Shown here in pieces: positions 1-7,572 of a DNA stretch of 64,000 bases (position 1 is the stretch's first letter; every line of letters starts with the position of its first letter). Where the stretch lies: assembly GCF_002906855.1 (NCBI RefSeq), contig NZ_MINI01000028.1, forward strand, positions 682,001 through 746,000. Reading direction: 5' to 3'. Origin of the DNA: Pseudomonas putida (GTDB lineage Bacteria > Pseudomonadota > Gammaproteobacteria > Pseudomonadales > Pseudomonadaceae). Under the pieces are notes generated by a model. The model worked only from the letters and a program-made list of their open reading frames with translations, was not told where the DNA came from and made no database searches. The position numbers and the translations under genes are program-made.

Positions 1-1841
1 TGGCGCAGTTGAGCGGCTTTGCCGACGCTGTTCAGGTCCGATGCACGGAGTGTCCGGGGCCGGCCGGTCGGCGGCACACTGTCAGACAACTCGGGCAGTA
101 CCCGCGCCAGGTACTGTTCGTCCACGCCGTGCTCCCCCAGCAGTTCGCGCGCCGAGAGCATCGCTCGCTCGATCACGTTCTCCAGCTCACGCACATTGCC
201 TGGCCACCCATAACGTGTCAGGTAAGGCAACAGGGCGCTTGGCACCTGTGCCGCGCCGGGCGGCTGGCCCTGGACCAGCAGGCGCTGGCTGATACCCCGG
301 CAGATCAAGGCGATATCCTCGGGGCGCTCGCGCAAGGGGGTGGTTTGCAGGCGCAAAATGTTGAGCCGGTAAAATAGGTCGGTACGAAAATGGCCATCTT
401 CCATCGCGGCGCGCAGGTCCTGGTGAGTGGCGGCGATGATGCGTACATCGATGGCAATCGGCTCGGTGCCGCCCAGGCGCAGCACTTCGCGTTCTTGCAG
501 TACCCGCAACAGGCGCGTCTGCAGCGACACAGCCATGTCACCGATCTCGTCGAGGAACAGCGTGCCACGGTGTGCCACTTCGAACAGGCCGGGCTTGCCA
601 CCCTTGCGCGAGCCGCTGAAGGCGCCTTCCTCATAGCCGAACAGTTCGCTTTCCAACAGCGATTCCGGGAACGCTGCGCAGTTGATGGCGACGAAGGGGC
701 CTTGCCGACGCGGGCTCTCGTTATGAATGCCCTGGGCCAGCAACTCCTTGCCGGTACCGCTTTCACCGGTGATCAGCACGGTTGACTGGCTGGCGGCGAA
801 ACGTCTGGCCAGCTGCAGCATTTCGCGGTTGGCCCGGCTGTTGCCGTCGAGCTGCTCAAGCCGATAGCGGGCGGTGAAGGCGCCGGGGCGGCGGGTGGAG
901 CGGATGCGTTGGTCCGCGCGCTGCACGGCGATGGTGTCCTGGCAGGTCAGGACCAGGCCGGTGCGCTGGCCGTTCTCGAGGATCGGCAGCAGGTTGCTGA
1001 CCACTGCATGTGAGCCGAGCCGGATCACCCGGTTTTCCTCGCCACCCTCTGCAAACGCCTGCTGCAGGTCCAGTTCCGGGCACAGCTGCTGCAGCGGACG
1101 GCCCAGCGCCGCGCTCAGTGGCAAATCCAGCAGGTGGGCCAGGGCCGGATTGAGCGACTGCACCACGCCCTGGTTGTCGACTGCCGCCACGCCGGTGGGG
1201 ATGTGTTGCAGCACGGCGTTCAAGTGCCGCCGCTTGGCCATCTCGATACGTTGGCTGTCGAGAATGCCCAAGGCCTCTTCGAGGGCCTTGCGCACGGTGT
1301 CTTCGCTCAGCGAAAGCACGCCGTGCAGGCCTGCCTGTTCTGCCAGTTCCACCACCGTCGAAGAACCGATGATGCTGCGACATCCCAGTCGGGCTGCCTG
1401 TTCGACCTCTTGGCGAGCTTCCTCAAGGGAGGTATAGGCGGCCTGGTGGACCTGCACCGTGAACAACGCGGCCATGGCCCGCAGGCCTTGGTCGATACGG
1501 TGGTAACTGAGCAAGGCCACTTGCGAGGCATGTTCGCGCGCCTGCCCCAGCGCACGCAGCAGGTCATCGCCGCCCACGCGCATGGTCAGTACCGGGCGCG
1601 CCAGGTGTTTGCGCAGGTAGGCGGCAGTGGCCCCGGCACAGATGAACACGTCGGCCTCGCCCCGCAACTCCAGTTCGCGGGCGACTTGCAGCGCCTCGGT
1701 CACCGACGTGTCGAGTACTTCGATGTGGGTGTCGGGATAGTCCGACGCGAGCGCGGCCACCATATGGGCGAGGCGGCTGCGTTGCCGTGGGCGCTGCAGG
1801 TGGCTGATCAGCACGACGACCTGAGCGGTGGGGGAGTGCAT
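1..1841 (-). CDS. lvaR: LvaR-like sigma-54-dependent activator of levulinate catabolism (3' end cut off)
   Basis: This is a PrpR/NtrC-type enhancer-binding activator that should sense a levulinate-pathway metabolite and drive the divergent lva operon. I read 613 residues. Residues 1-190 resemble the PrpR N-terminal sensor, a PAS-like stretch follows at about 200-300, and an AAA+ domain spans about 335-560. Walker A is GESGTGKE at 359-366. The sigma-54 contact loop is GAFSGS at 406-411 rather than the usual GAFTGA. The C-terminal Fis-type DNA-binding helix lies beyond the window start. The start codon has AAAGG about 10 nt upstream. Identity as lvaR rests on its divergent position next to a complete lvaABCDEFG set. 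The family is seen in the sequence; the effector is known only from studied lva systems. Confidence 0.88.
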   Translation of the reverse strand, partial: MHSPTAQVVVLISHLQRPRQRSRLAHMVAALASDYPDTHIEVLDTSVTEALQVARELELRGEADVFICAGATAAYLRKHLARPVLTMRVGGDDLLRALGQAREHASQVALLSYHRIDQGLRAMAALFTVQVHQAAYTSLEEARQEVEQAARLGCRSIIGSSTVVELAEQAGLHGVLSLSEDTVRKALEEALGILDSQRIEMAKRRHLNAVLQHIPTGVAAVDNQGVVQSLNPALAHLLDLPLSAALGRPLQQLCPELDLQQAFAEGGEENRVIRLGSHAVVSNLLPILENGQRTGLVLTCQDTIAVQRADQRIRSTRRPGAFTARYRLEQLDGNSRANREMLQLARRFAASQSTVLITGESGTGKELLAQGIHNESPRRQGPFVAINCAAFPESLLESELFGYEEGAFSGSRKGGKPGLFEVAHRGTLFLDEIGDMAVSLQTRLLRVLQEREVLRLGGTEPIAIDVRIIAATHQDLRAAMEDGHFRTDLFYRLNILRLQTTPLRERPEDIALICRGISQRLLVQGQPPGAAQVPSALLPYLTRYGWPGNVRELENVIERAMLSARELLGEHGVDEQYLARVLPELSDSVPPTGRPRTLRASDLNSVGKAAQLR

Positions 1842-1851
1842 GATCGTGGCC

Positions 1852-1894
1852 TTTCAGAAATGAAGTGTTTCCATATTGAATCAAGTTGTTTCAT
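1852..1894. promoter_or_regulatory. Candidate LvaR enhancer (upstream activating) site
   Basis: Two TGTTTC hexamers (1866-1871 and 1887-1892) sit exactly 21 bp apart, i.e. two helical turns. An inverted TTTCA/TGAA pair lies at 1852-1864. They are about 90-125 bp upstream of the sigma-54 promoter, the normal distance for an enhancer-binding protein. That LvaR binds here is inference. Confidence 0.35.
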
Positions 1895-1979
1895 CTATGC
1901 AATACGGTGCGTGATCAGGATTTCCTGGGAATCGCTGCAAGCCATGTTTGGCAAGGCCTGCAGGTGATCCTGGCGAAGT

Positions 1980-1995
1980 TGGCCCGGGCGTTGCT
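1980..1995 (+). promoter_or_regulatory. Sigma-54 promoter of lvaABCDEFG
   Basis: TGGCCCGGGCGTTGCT matches the -24/-12 consensus TGGCACG-N4-TTGCW at all but one position. The invariant GG (1981-1982) and GC (1993-1994) are separated by exactly 10 bp. Transcription would start near 2006, leaving a leader of about 36 nt before lvaA. It fits the sigma-54-dependent activator encoded divergently. Confidence 0.85.
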
Positions 1996-2041
1996 CTAGC
2001 GGACCTGCCCATTTGAAACCGATGGCAGGGACCCTAGATTC

Positions 2042-3100
2042 ATGAGCATTTCCTCTACGACGTGTCCGGCAAGCGATGCGCTCGCGGCCGTGACCGACGA
2101 GCAGCGCCTTGTCGACTTTATCCGTGAACAGGCAACGGCAACGCATGTTGACATTCAAACCCGCAAGCGCCTGAGCGGCGGTGCCATCCAGGAAAACTGG
2201 CTGCTCGAACTGCTGATCGAGGGCGGCCCCTGGGCCGGTGCACGGCGCTGGGTGTTGCGCAGCGACGCGCTGTCGGCGCTGCCGGCCAGCCTCGACCGTG
2301 CGCAGGAGTTCGCCGTGTTGCAGGTGGCCCACCAGGCCGGGGTGAAAGTACCGCGGCCGCTCTGGCTGTGCCGCGATACGCAGGTCTATGGGCGGGTGTT
2401 CTTCCTGATGGAGCATGTGTCGGGTGTCGCTGCCGGGCGTTTGCTCAGCGCAGGGGCCGGAGCCCAGGGCCAGGCGCGGCTGGCGGAACAGCTCGGCGCC
2501 AACCTGGCGCGCCTGCATCAGGTCCGCCCACCGAGCGTGGCCCTGGACTTCCTGCCGGTACCGCAGCGCTCGCCAGCCCTGGCCAGCGTCGATGCTTATC
2601 GCCGTTACCTCGACACCCTCGTCGATGCCTATCCGGCACTGGAGTGGGGCCTGCGCTGGTGCGAGCTGCATGCACCGCGCGACAGCCGTCTGTGCCTGCT
2701 GCATCGCGATTACCGTACGGGCAATTACCTGGCCAGCGAGCAGGGGTTGGAGGCGGTGCTGGATTGGGAGTTCACCGGTTGGGGCGACCCCTGCGAGGAC
2801 CTTGGCTGGTTCACTGCCCCCTGCTGGCGCTTCACGCGCCCTGACCTGGAGGCCGGCGGCATCGGCCAGCTGGCGGATTTCCTGCGTGGCTACCACCAGG
2901 TATCGCCACTGTGGATCGAACCCGACCAGCTGCACTACTGGCAGGTGCTGGCGACTCTGCGCTGGGCGGTGATCGCACTGCAGCAGGGGCAGCGCCACCT
3001 GTCCGGCGAAGAGCCTTCCCTGGAGCTGGCGCTGACTGCGCGCCTGTTGCCGGAGCTTGAACTCGACATCCTGAACATGACCGGAGCCGATGCGCCATGA
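2042..3100 (+). CDS. lvaA: LvaA, 4-hydroxyacyl-CoA kinase (APH-fold phosphotransferase)
   Basis: In the characterised levulinate pathway LvaA, together with LvaB, uses ATP to phosphorylate the 4-hydroxyl of 4-hydroxyvaleryl-CoA. The 352-residue protein has the aminoglycoside-phosphotransferase fold. The catalytic loop is H221-R-D223 with N228, and the metal-binding DWE is at 241-243. An N-terminal lobe with a glycine-rich stretch (LSGGAIQENW) is present. The start has AGGGA about 10 nt upstream. It is the first gene of the lva operon and overlaps lvaB by 4 nt (ATGA), which fits an obligate pair. The APH fold also occurs in ACAD10/11-type systems that act on hydroxyacyl-CoAs. The assignment depends on the intact operon order. 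Confidence 0.92.
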   Translation: MSISSTTCPASDALAAVTDEQRLVDFIREQATATHVDIQTRKRLSGGAIQENWLLELLIEGGPWAGARRWVLRSDALSALPASLDRAQEFAVLQVAHQAGVKVPRPLWLCRDTQVYGRVFFLMEHVSGVAAGRLLSAGAGAQGQARLAEQLGANLARLHQVRPPSVALDFLPVPQRSPALASVDAYRRYLDTLVDAYPALEWGLRWCELHAPRDSRLCLLHRDYRTGNYLASEQGLEAVLDWEFTGWGDPCEDLGWFTAPCWRFTRPDLEAGGIGQLADFLRGYHQVSPLWIEPDQLHYWQVLATLRWAVIALQQGQRHLSGEEPSLELALTARLLPELELDILNMTGADAP

Positions 3101-3453
3101 CCCAGCCGTACGCCCATGAGTTGCTCGAAATCGCCCGCCAGACCCTGCTGGAGCAGGTATTACCGGCGCTGTCCGGCGAGCTTCGCTATCCGGCGTTGAT
3201 GATCGCCAACGCCATGGCCATCGCCGCCCGGGAAAACCGTCTGGATGCCGCCGCCAGCCTTCAGGAGCAGGCGCATCTGACCGCGCTGATCGATGCGCCC
3301 GCCCCGTCGTTGCAGGAAGCCCGACGCCAGCTGGCGCAAGCGATTCGCCATGGTCGCCACGACACCCCGCACAGCGCTCGTAGCCTCGTCGAGACGCTGC
3401 GCCGGGTGACGCTCGACCGGCTGGCGATCAGTAACCCCAAGGCCGTGCGCTGA
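3097..3453 (+). CDS. lvaB: LvaB, small partner of the LvaA kinase
   Basis: A 118-residue soluble, mostly helical protein with no obvious catalytic motif; I believe it belongs to the DUF6285 group. In the studied P. putida pathway LvaB is needed alongside LvaA to phosphorylate 4-hydroxyvaleryl-CoA. The coding region overlaps lvaA by four bases (ATGA), which favours coupled translation and equal dosage. It sits between the kinase gene and the acyl-CoA dehydrogenase gene, as in other lva operons. Nothing in the sequence alone gives the biochemical role; that comes from family knowledge. Confidence 0.88.
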   Translation: MTQPYAHELLEIARQTLLEQVLPALSGELRYPALMIANAMAIAARENRLDAAASLQEQAHLTALIDAPAPSLQEARRQLAQAIRHGRHDTPHSARSLVETLRRVTLDRLAISNPKAVR

Positions 3454-3503
3454 GCGCGGCAAGCCCCTGTTTCAAAACCGACAAGTACGAAGAGGGAAAC
3501 CCA

Positions 3504-4676
3504 TTGAATTTCGCGCTCTCAGACGAACTGCTTGAACTGCAAGCCAGAACCCGTGCATTCATTACCGAGCAAATCATCCCGTTGGAAAACGACCCACGCC
3601 AGGACGCTCATGGCCCCAGCGACGCGCTGCGTAGGGACCTGCAGGCCCGCGCCCAGGCAGCGGGCCTGATGACGCCACACGCCAGCCGTGAAATGGGTGG
3701 GCAGGGCCTGAGCCATGCGGCCAAGGCCATTGTCTTCGAAGAGGCCGGCTACTCGCCCCTGGGGCCGGTGGCGCTGAATATCCATGCCCCGGACGAAGGT
3801 AATATCCACCTGATGGACGTGGTGGCCACCGAAGCACAGAAGGACCGTTGGTTGCGGCCTCTGGTCCAGGGGCACGTGCGTTCGTGCTTTGCCATGACCG
3901 AACCGGCGCCGGGCTCGGGCTCCGATCCGTCGATGTTGCGCACGACCGCCACCCGCGATGGCGACGACTACCTGATCAACGGCCGCAAATGGTTGATCAC
4001 CGGGGCCGATGGCGCTGGCTTCGCCATCATCATGGCGCGTATGGAGGATGGCTCGGCGACCATGTTCCTCACCGACATGCAGCGCGACGGGATCATCCAC
4101 GAACGTCAGCTGGATACCTTGGACAGCTGCTTCACCGGCGGCCACGGGCAGCTGCGCTTCGACAACCTGCGGGTGCCGGCCAGCGATGTGCTGGGCGAGA
4201 TCGGCAAGGGCTTCCGCTATGCCCAGGTGCGCTTGGCGCCTGCGCGCCTGACCCACTGCATGCGCTGGCTCGGGGCCGCACGACGGGCCCATGACATCGC
4301 CTGCGACTATGCGCGCACCCGCGATGCGTTCGGCAAGCCGCTGGGCGAGCACCAGGGCGTGGGCTTCATGCTGGCCGACAATATGATGGACCTGCATGTG
4401 GTGCGCCTGGCGGTCTGGCACTGCGCCTGGGTGCTCGACCAGGGCCAGCGCGCCAATGTCGATTCGAGCATGGCCAAGGTGATCAGCGCCGAGGCGCTGT
4501 GGCGGGTGGTCGATCGCTGCGTGCAGGTGCTGGGCGGGCGCGGGGTGACCGGGGAAACCGTGGTGGAGCGGATCTTCCGCGACATTCGCCCGTTCCGCAT
4601 CTATGACGGCCCGAGCGAAGTGCATCGCATGAGCCTGGCGAAGAAACTCCTCGACCAGCATCCGGGAGGCCACTGA
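3504..4676 (+). CDS. lvaC: LvaC, acyl-CoA dehydrogenase-fold enzyme
   Basis: A 390-residue protein with the acyl-CoA dehydrogenase fold. The helical N-domain is followed by the flavin/substrate motif CFAMTEPAPGSGSDPS near residues 132-147 and the C-terminal helical domain, where the RxxFGKPLGEHQG and QVLGGRGVTGE signatures sit. In the levulinate pathway LvaC removes phosphate from 4-phosphovaleryl-CoA and leads to 3-hydroxyvaleryl-CoA, instead of doing a classical dehydrogenation. The start codon has an AGAGGG-type ribosome site about 9 nt upstream. The stop codon overlaps the lvaD start by one base (TGATG). Without the kinase next door it would be called a generic acyl-CoA dehydrogenase. Confidence 0.92.
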   Translation: MNFALSDELLELQARTRAFITEQIIPLENDPRQDAHGPSDALRRDLQARAQAAGLMTPHASREMGGQGLSHAAKAIVFEEAGYSPLGPVALNIHAPDEGNIHLMDVVATEAQKDRWLRPLVQGHVRSCFAMTEPAPGSGSDPSMLRTTATRDGDDYLINGRKWLITGADGAGFAIIMARMEDGSATMFLTDMQRDGIIHERQLDTLDSCFTGGHGQLRFDNLRVPASDVLGEIGKGFRYAQVRLAPARLTHCMRWLGAARRAHDIACDYARTRDAFGKPLGEHQGVGFMLADNMMDLHVVRLAVWHCAWVLDQGQRANVDSSMAKVISAEALWRVVDRCVQVLGGRGVTGETVVERIFRDIRPFRIYDGPSEVHRMSLAKKLLDQHPGGH

Positions 4677-5443
4677 TGCAGCCGACTCTTGCCCGACTGT
4701 TCGCCCTCGATGGGCGGCGCGCCCTGGTGACCGGTGCCTCCAGCGGCCTCGGCCGACACTTCGCCATGACCCTGGCGGCGGCAGGTGCCGAGGTGGTGGT
4801 GACCGCCAGGCGCCTGGCGCCGCTGCAGAGCCTGGTCGAGGCGATCGAACTGGCCGGTGGTCGCGCCCAGGCCTTGGCCCTCGATGTGACCTGCCGCGAT
4901 GACGTATGCCGGGTGCTCGACGCCGCGGGCCCGCTGAATGTGCTGGTCAACAACGCTGGGGTGAGCGACAGCCAGCCATTGCTGGCCTGCGACGACCAGA
5001 GCTGGGACCGGGTGCTCGACACCAACCTCAAGGGCGCCTGGACCGTGGCCCAGGAGTGCGCCAGGCGGATGGTCGCCGCAGAGCAGGGCGGCAGCCTGAT
5101 CAACGTGACCTCGATCCTCGCCAGCCGCGTGGCCGGTGCGGTCGGCCCTTATCTGGCGGCCAAGGCCGGGCTTGCTCACCTGACCCGCGCCATGGCCCTG
5201 GAGCTGGCGCGCCATGGCATCCGGGTAAACGCCCTGGCGCCGGGCTACGTGATGACCGAGCTCAACGATGCGTTCCTGGCAGGTGAGGCCGGGGAGAAGC
5301 TGCGCGCACGCATTCCCAGCCGCCGCTTCAGCCAGCCGCAGGACCTCGACGGCGCCTTGCTGCTGCTCGCCAGCGATGCCGGGCGGGCCATGAGTGGCGC
5401 CGAGATCGTGGTCGACGGCGGGCATCTGTGCAGCAGCCTGTGA
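4676..5443 (+). CDS. lvaD: LvaD, SDR-family levulinyl-CoA reductase
   Basis: A 255-residue short-chain dehydrogenase/reductase. The cofactor motif TGASSGLG is at about residues 19-26, NNAG is present, and the catalytic Ser and YLAAK (YxxxK) follow. In lva operons this enzyme reduces the 4-keto group of levulinyl-CoA to 4-hydroxyvaleryl-CoA. It overlaps lvaC by one base, so translation is probably coupled. The SDR class is certain; the substrate is assigned from gene order. Confidence 0.9.
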   Translation: MQPTLARLFALDGRRALVTGASSGLGRHFAMTLAAAGAEVVVTARRLAPLQSLVEAIELAGGRAQALALDVTCRDDVCRVLDAAGPLNVLVNNAGVSDSQPLLACDDQSWDRVLDTNLKGAWTVAQECARRMVAAEQGGSLINVTSILASRVAGAVGPYLAAKAGLAHLTRAMALELARHGIRVNALAPGYVMTELNDAFLAGEAGEKLRARIPSRRFSQPQDLDGALLLLASDAGRAMSGAEIVVDGGHLCSSL

Positions 5444-5495
5444 CCTGGGGCGGATCAGCGCCTGGCGCAAGAACAACAATAAGCAGGAGACCTAT

Positions 5496-5543
5496 ATGTA
5501 CCTTCAATGCCTGAATAACGTGTCAACGGGGTGCCCGTCATGA
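5496..5543 (+). CDS. 15-codon leader ORF coupled to lvaE
   Basis: ATG at 5496 follows a strong AGGAGA ribosome site (5485-5490) with 5 nt spacing and encodes MYLQCLNNVSTGCPS. Its TGA overlaps the lvaE ATG as ATGA (5540-5543). The lvaE ATG itself has only a weak GGGG upstream, so ribosomes finishing the mini-ORF may be the main source of lvaE initiation. The peptide itself may have no function. This reading comes from the sequence only and has not been tested. Confidence 0.5.
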   Translation: MYLQCLNNVSTGCPS

Positions 5544-7192
5544 TTCACCCAACCTTCGAGCATGAACTCGCCCCCAACGAAGCCAACCATGTGCCGCTTT
5601 CACCCTTGTCGTTCCTCAAGCGCGCCGCCCAGGTTTACCCGCAGCGCGACGCCGTGGTGTATGGCGAGCGGCGTTACAGCTACCAGCAGTTGCACCAGCG
5701 CAGCCGCGCCCTGGCCAGTGCGCTGGAGCGAGTCGGCGTACAGCCAGGCGAGCGGGTGGCGATACTGGCGCCGAACATCCCCGAGATGCTCGAGGCGCAC
5801 TATGGCGTGCCGGGAGCGGGGGCCGTGCTGGTGTGCATCAATATCCGCCTGGAGGCGCGCAGCATCGCTTTCATCCTGCGCCACTGCGCGGCCAAGGTGC
5901 TGATCTGCGACCGCGAGTTCGGCCCGGTGGTGCAACAGGCACTGGCCATGCTCGACACACCGCCACTGCTGGTAGGCATCGAGGATGAAGCGGCCGAGCA
6001 GGGCGAACTGGCCGACGACCTGGACTACGAGGCGTTCCTGGCCCAGGGCGATCCGGCAAGGCCGCTGAGCGCGCCGCAGAACGAATGGCAATCGATTGCC
6101 ATCAACTACACCTCCGGCACCACCGGCGACCCAAAGGGCGTGGTGCTGCATCACCGTGGCGCCTACCTCAACGCCTGCGCCGGGGCGCTGGTTTTTCAGC
6201 TGGGTCCGCGCAGTGTTTACCTGTGGACTTTGCCGATGTTCCACTGCAACGGCTGGAGCCACACCTGGGCAGTGACCTTGTCCGGTGGCACCCATGTGTG
6301 CCTGCGCAAGGTCCAGCCTCAAGCGATCCACGCGGCGATTGCCGTGCATGGTGTGACCCACTTGAGCGCCGCGCCAGTGGTGATGTCGATGCTGATCCAC
6401 GCCGAACATGCCGGCGCGCCTGGCGGGCCGGTTTCGGTGATCACTGGCGGCGCCGCGCCGCCCAGTGCGGTGATCGCCGCCATGGAGGCCCGCGGGTTCA
6501 GCATCACCCATGCCTACGGCATGACCGAGAGTTACGGCCCCAGCACTCTGTGCCTGTGGCAGCCGGGCGTCGACGAACTGCCCCTGGAGGCCCGCGCCCG
6601 GTTCATGAGCCGCCAAGGCGTTGCCCACCCGATGCTTGAAGAGGCCACGGTGCTGGATCTCGACAGCGGCCACCCGGTGCCGGCCGACGGCCTGACGCTG
6701 GGCGAGCTGGTGGTGCGTGGCAACACGGTGATGAAAGGCTACCTGGACAACCCTGAGGCCACCCGCAGCGCCCTGGCCGCCGGTTGGCTGCACACCGGCG
6801 ACCTGGCGGTGCTGCACCCGGACGGTTACGTGGAAATCAAGGATCGGGCCAAGGACATCATCATTTCCGGTGGCGAGAACATCAGTTCGCTGGAAATCGA
6901 GGAGGTGCTCTACCAGCACCCCGAGGTGGTCGAGGCCGCGGTGGTGGCGCGCCCGGATTCGCGCTGGGGCGAGACACCCCATGCGTTCGTCACCCTGCGC
7001 GCCGATGCGCTGGCCACTGTCAGCGAAGGCGACCTGATCCGCTGGTGCCGTGAGCGCCTGGCGCATTTCAAGGCGCCGCGACATGTGTCGCTCACGGAGC
7101 TGCCCAAGACCGCCACCGGCAAGATCCAGAAGTTCGTCCTGCGCGAGTGGGCCCGGCAACAGGAGGCGCAGACCGCCGACGCCGAGCACTGA
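5540..7192 (+). CDS. lvaE: LvaE, levulinate-CoA ligase (AMP-forming)
   Basis: A 550-residue member of the ANL/acyl-CoA synthetase family that activates levulinate with ATP and CoA, the first committed step. The P-loop YTSGTTGDPKG is at residues 190-200. A YGMTES adenylate motif, the GWLHTGD hinge region, the KDIIISGGENISS core and a C-terminal PKTATGKIQK with the catalytic lysine are all present. I start at ATG 5540, which is coupled to a 15-codon upstream ORF. An in-frame GTG at 5531 would add three residues. A 52-nt gap follows lvaD before the leader ORF's start codon. Family assignment is firm; levulinate as substrate follows from the operon. Confidence 0.92.
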   Translation: MIHPTFEHELAPNEANHVPLSPLSFLKRAAQVYPQRDAVVYGERRYSYQQLHQRSRALASALERVGVQPGERVAILAPNIPEMLEAHYGVPGAGAVLVCINIRLEARSIAFILRHCAAKVLICDREFGPVVQQALAMLDTPPLLVGIEDEAAEQGELADDLDYEAFLAQGDPARPLSAPQNEWQSIAINYTSGTTGDPKGVVLHHRGAYLNACAGALVFQLGPRSVYLWTLPMFHCNGWSHTWAVTLSGGTHVCLRKVQPQAIHAAIAVHGVTHLSAAPVVMSMLIHAEHAGAPGGPVSVITGGAAPPSAVIAAMEARGFSITHAYGMTESYGPSTLCLWQPGVDELPLEARARFMSRQGVAHPMLEEATVLDLDSGHPVPADGLTLGELVVRGNTVMKGYLDNPEATRSALAAGWLHTGDLAVLHPDGYVEIKDRAKDIIISGGENISSLEIEEVLYQHPEVVEAAVVARPDSRWGETPHAFVTLRADALATVSEGDLIRWCRERLAHFKAPRHVSLTELPKTATGKIQKFVLREWARQQEAQTADAEH

Positions 7193-7248
7193 TTGAGCTG
7201 CAACACCTGCACACCCCATAACAACAAGTACATTGATCGAGGTGTCCC

Positions 7249-7572
7249 ATGTCCAGCCTGTTATACGCGCGTGTTCGCGCCAGCGCCCGGTTCCAGCAAC
7301 TGGTGACGCGCAGAAACCGTTTTACCCTCAGCCTGTTCGTGCTGATCCTGGGCACATTCTATGGCTACATCGCGTTGGTATCGTTCTGGCCCGAGCTGAT
7401 CGCCACGCGCCTGGCCGAGGGGTCGAACATGACCTTCGGCGTCGCGGCCGGCGCTTTCCTGTTCGTGTTCTTCTGTGCGCTGTCGGCGTTCTATGTGTAC
7501 CGGGCCAATGGCGAGTTCGACCGCTTGACGCAGGCGCTGGTTGCCGGGCTGGAAGAGGAGCAGGGCGCATGA
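7249..7572 (+). CDS. lvaF: LvaF, DUF485 inner-membrane protein
   Basis: A 107-residue DUF485-family protein (YjcH type) with two hydrophobic segments: one at about residues 24-45 that includes FTLSLFVLILGTFYGYIAL, the other at about 62-83. Such proteins are routinely encoded just upstream of acetate-type SSS permeases and are thought to assist them. Its stop overlaps the lvaG start (ATGA), so the pair is translationally linked. In the lva system it is taken to be part of levulinate uptake; no direct activity is visible. Confidence 0.88.
   Translation: MSSLLYARVRASARFQQLVTRRNRFTLSLFVLILGTFYGYIALVSFWPELIATRLAEGSNMTFGVAAGAFLFVFFCALSAFYVYRANGEFDRLTQALVAGLEEEQGA

Noticed and set aside
3519..4673. 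Long minus-strand open frame opposite lvaC
   Set aside because: It is antisense to a well-supported acyl-CoA dehydrogenase gene; the His/Gln/Arg-rich translation is typical of a high-GC shadow frame.
5600..7219. 539-codon minus-strand frame opposite lvaE
   Set aside because: Antisense to a clear ANL ligase with all motifs; no domain in the reverse translation.
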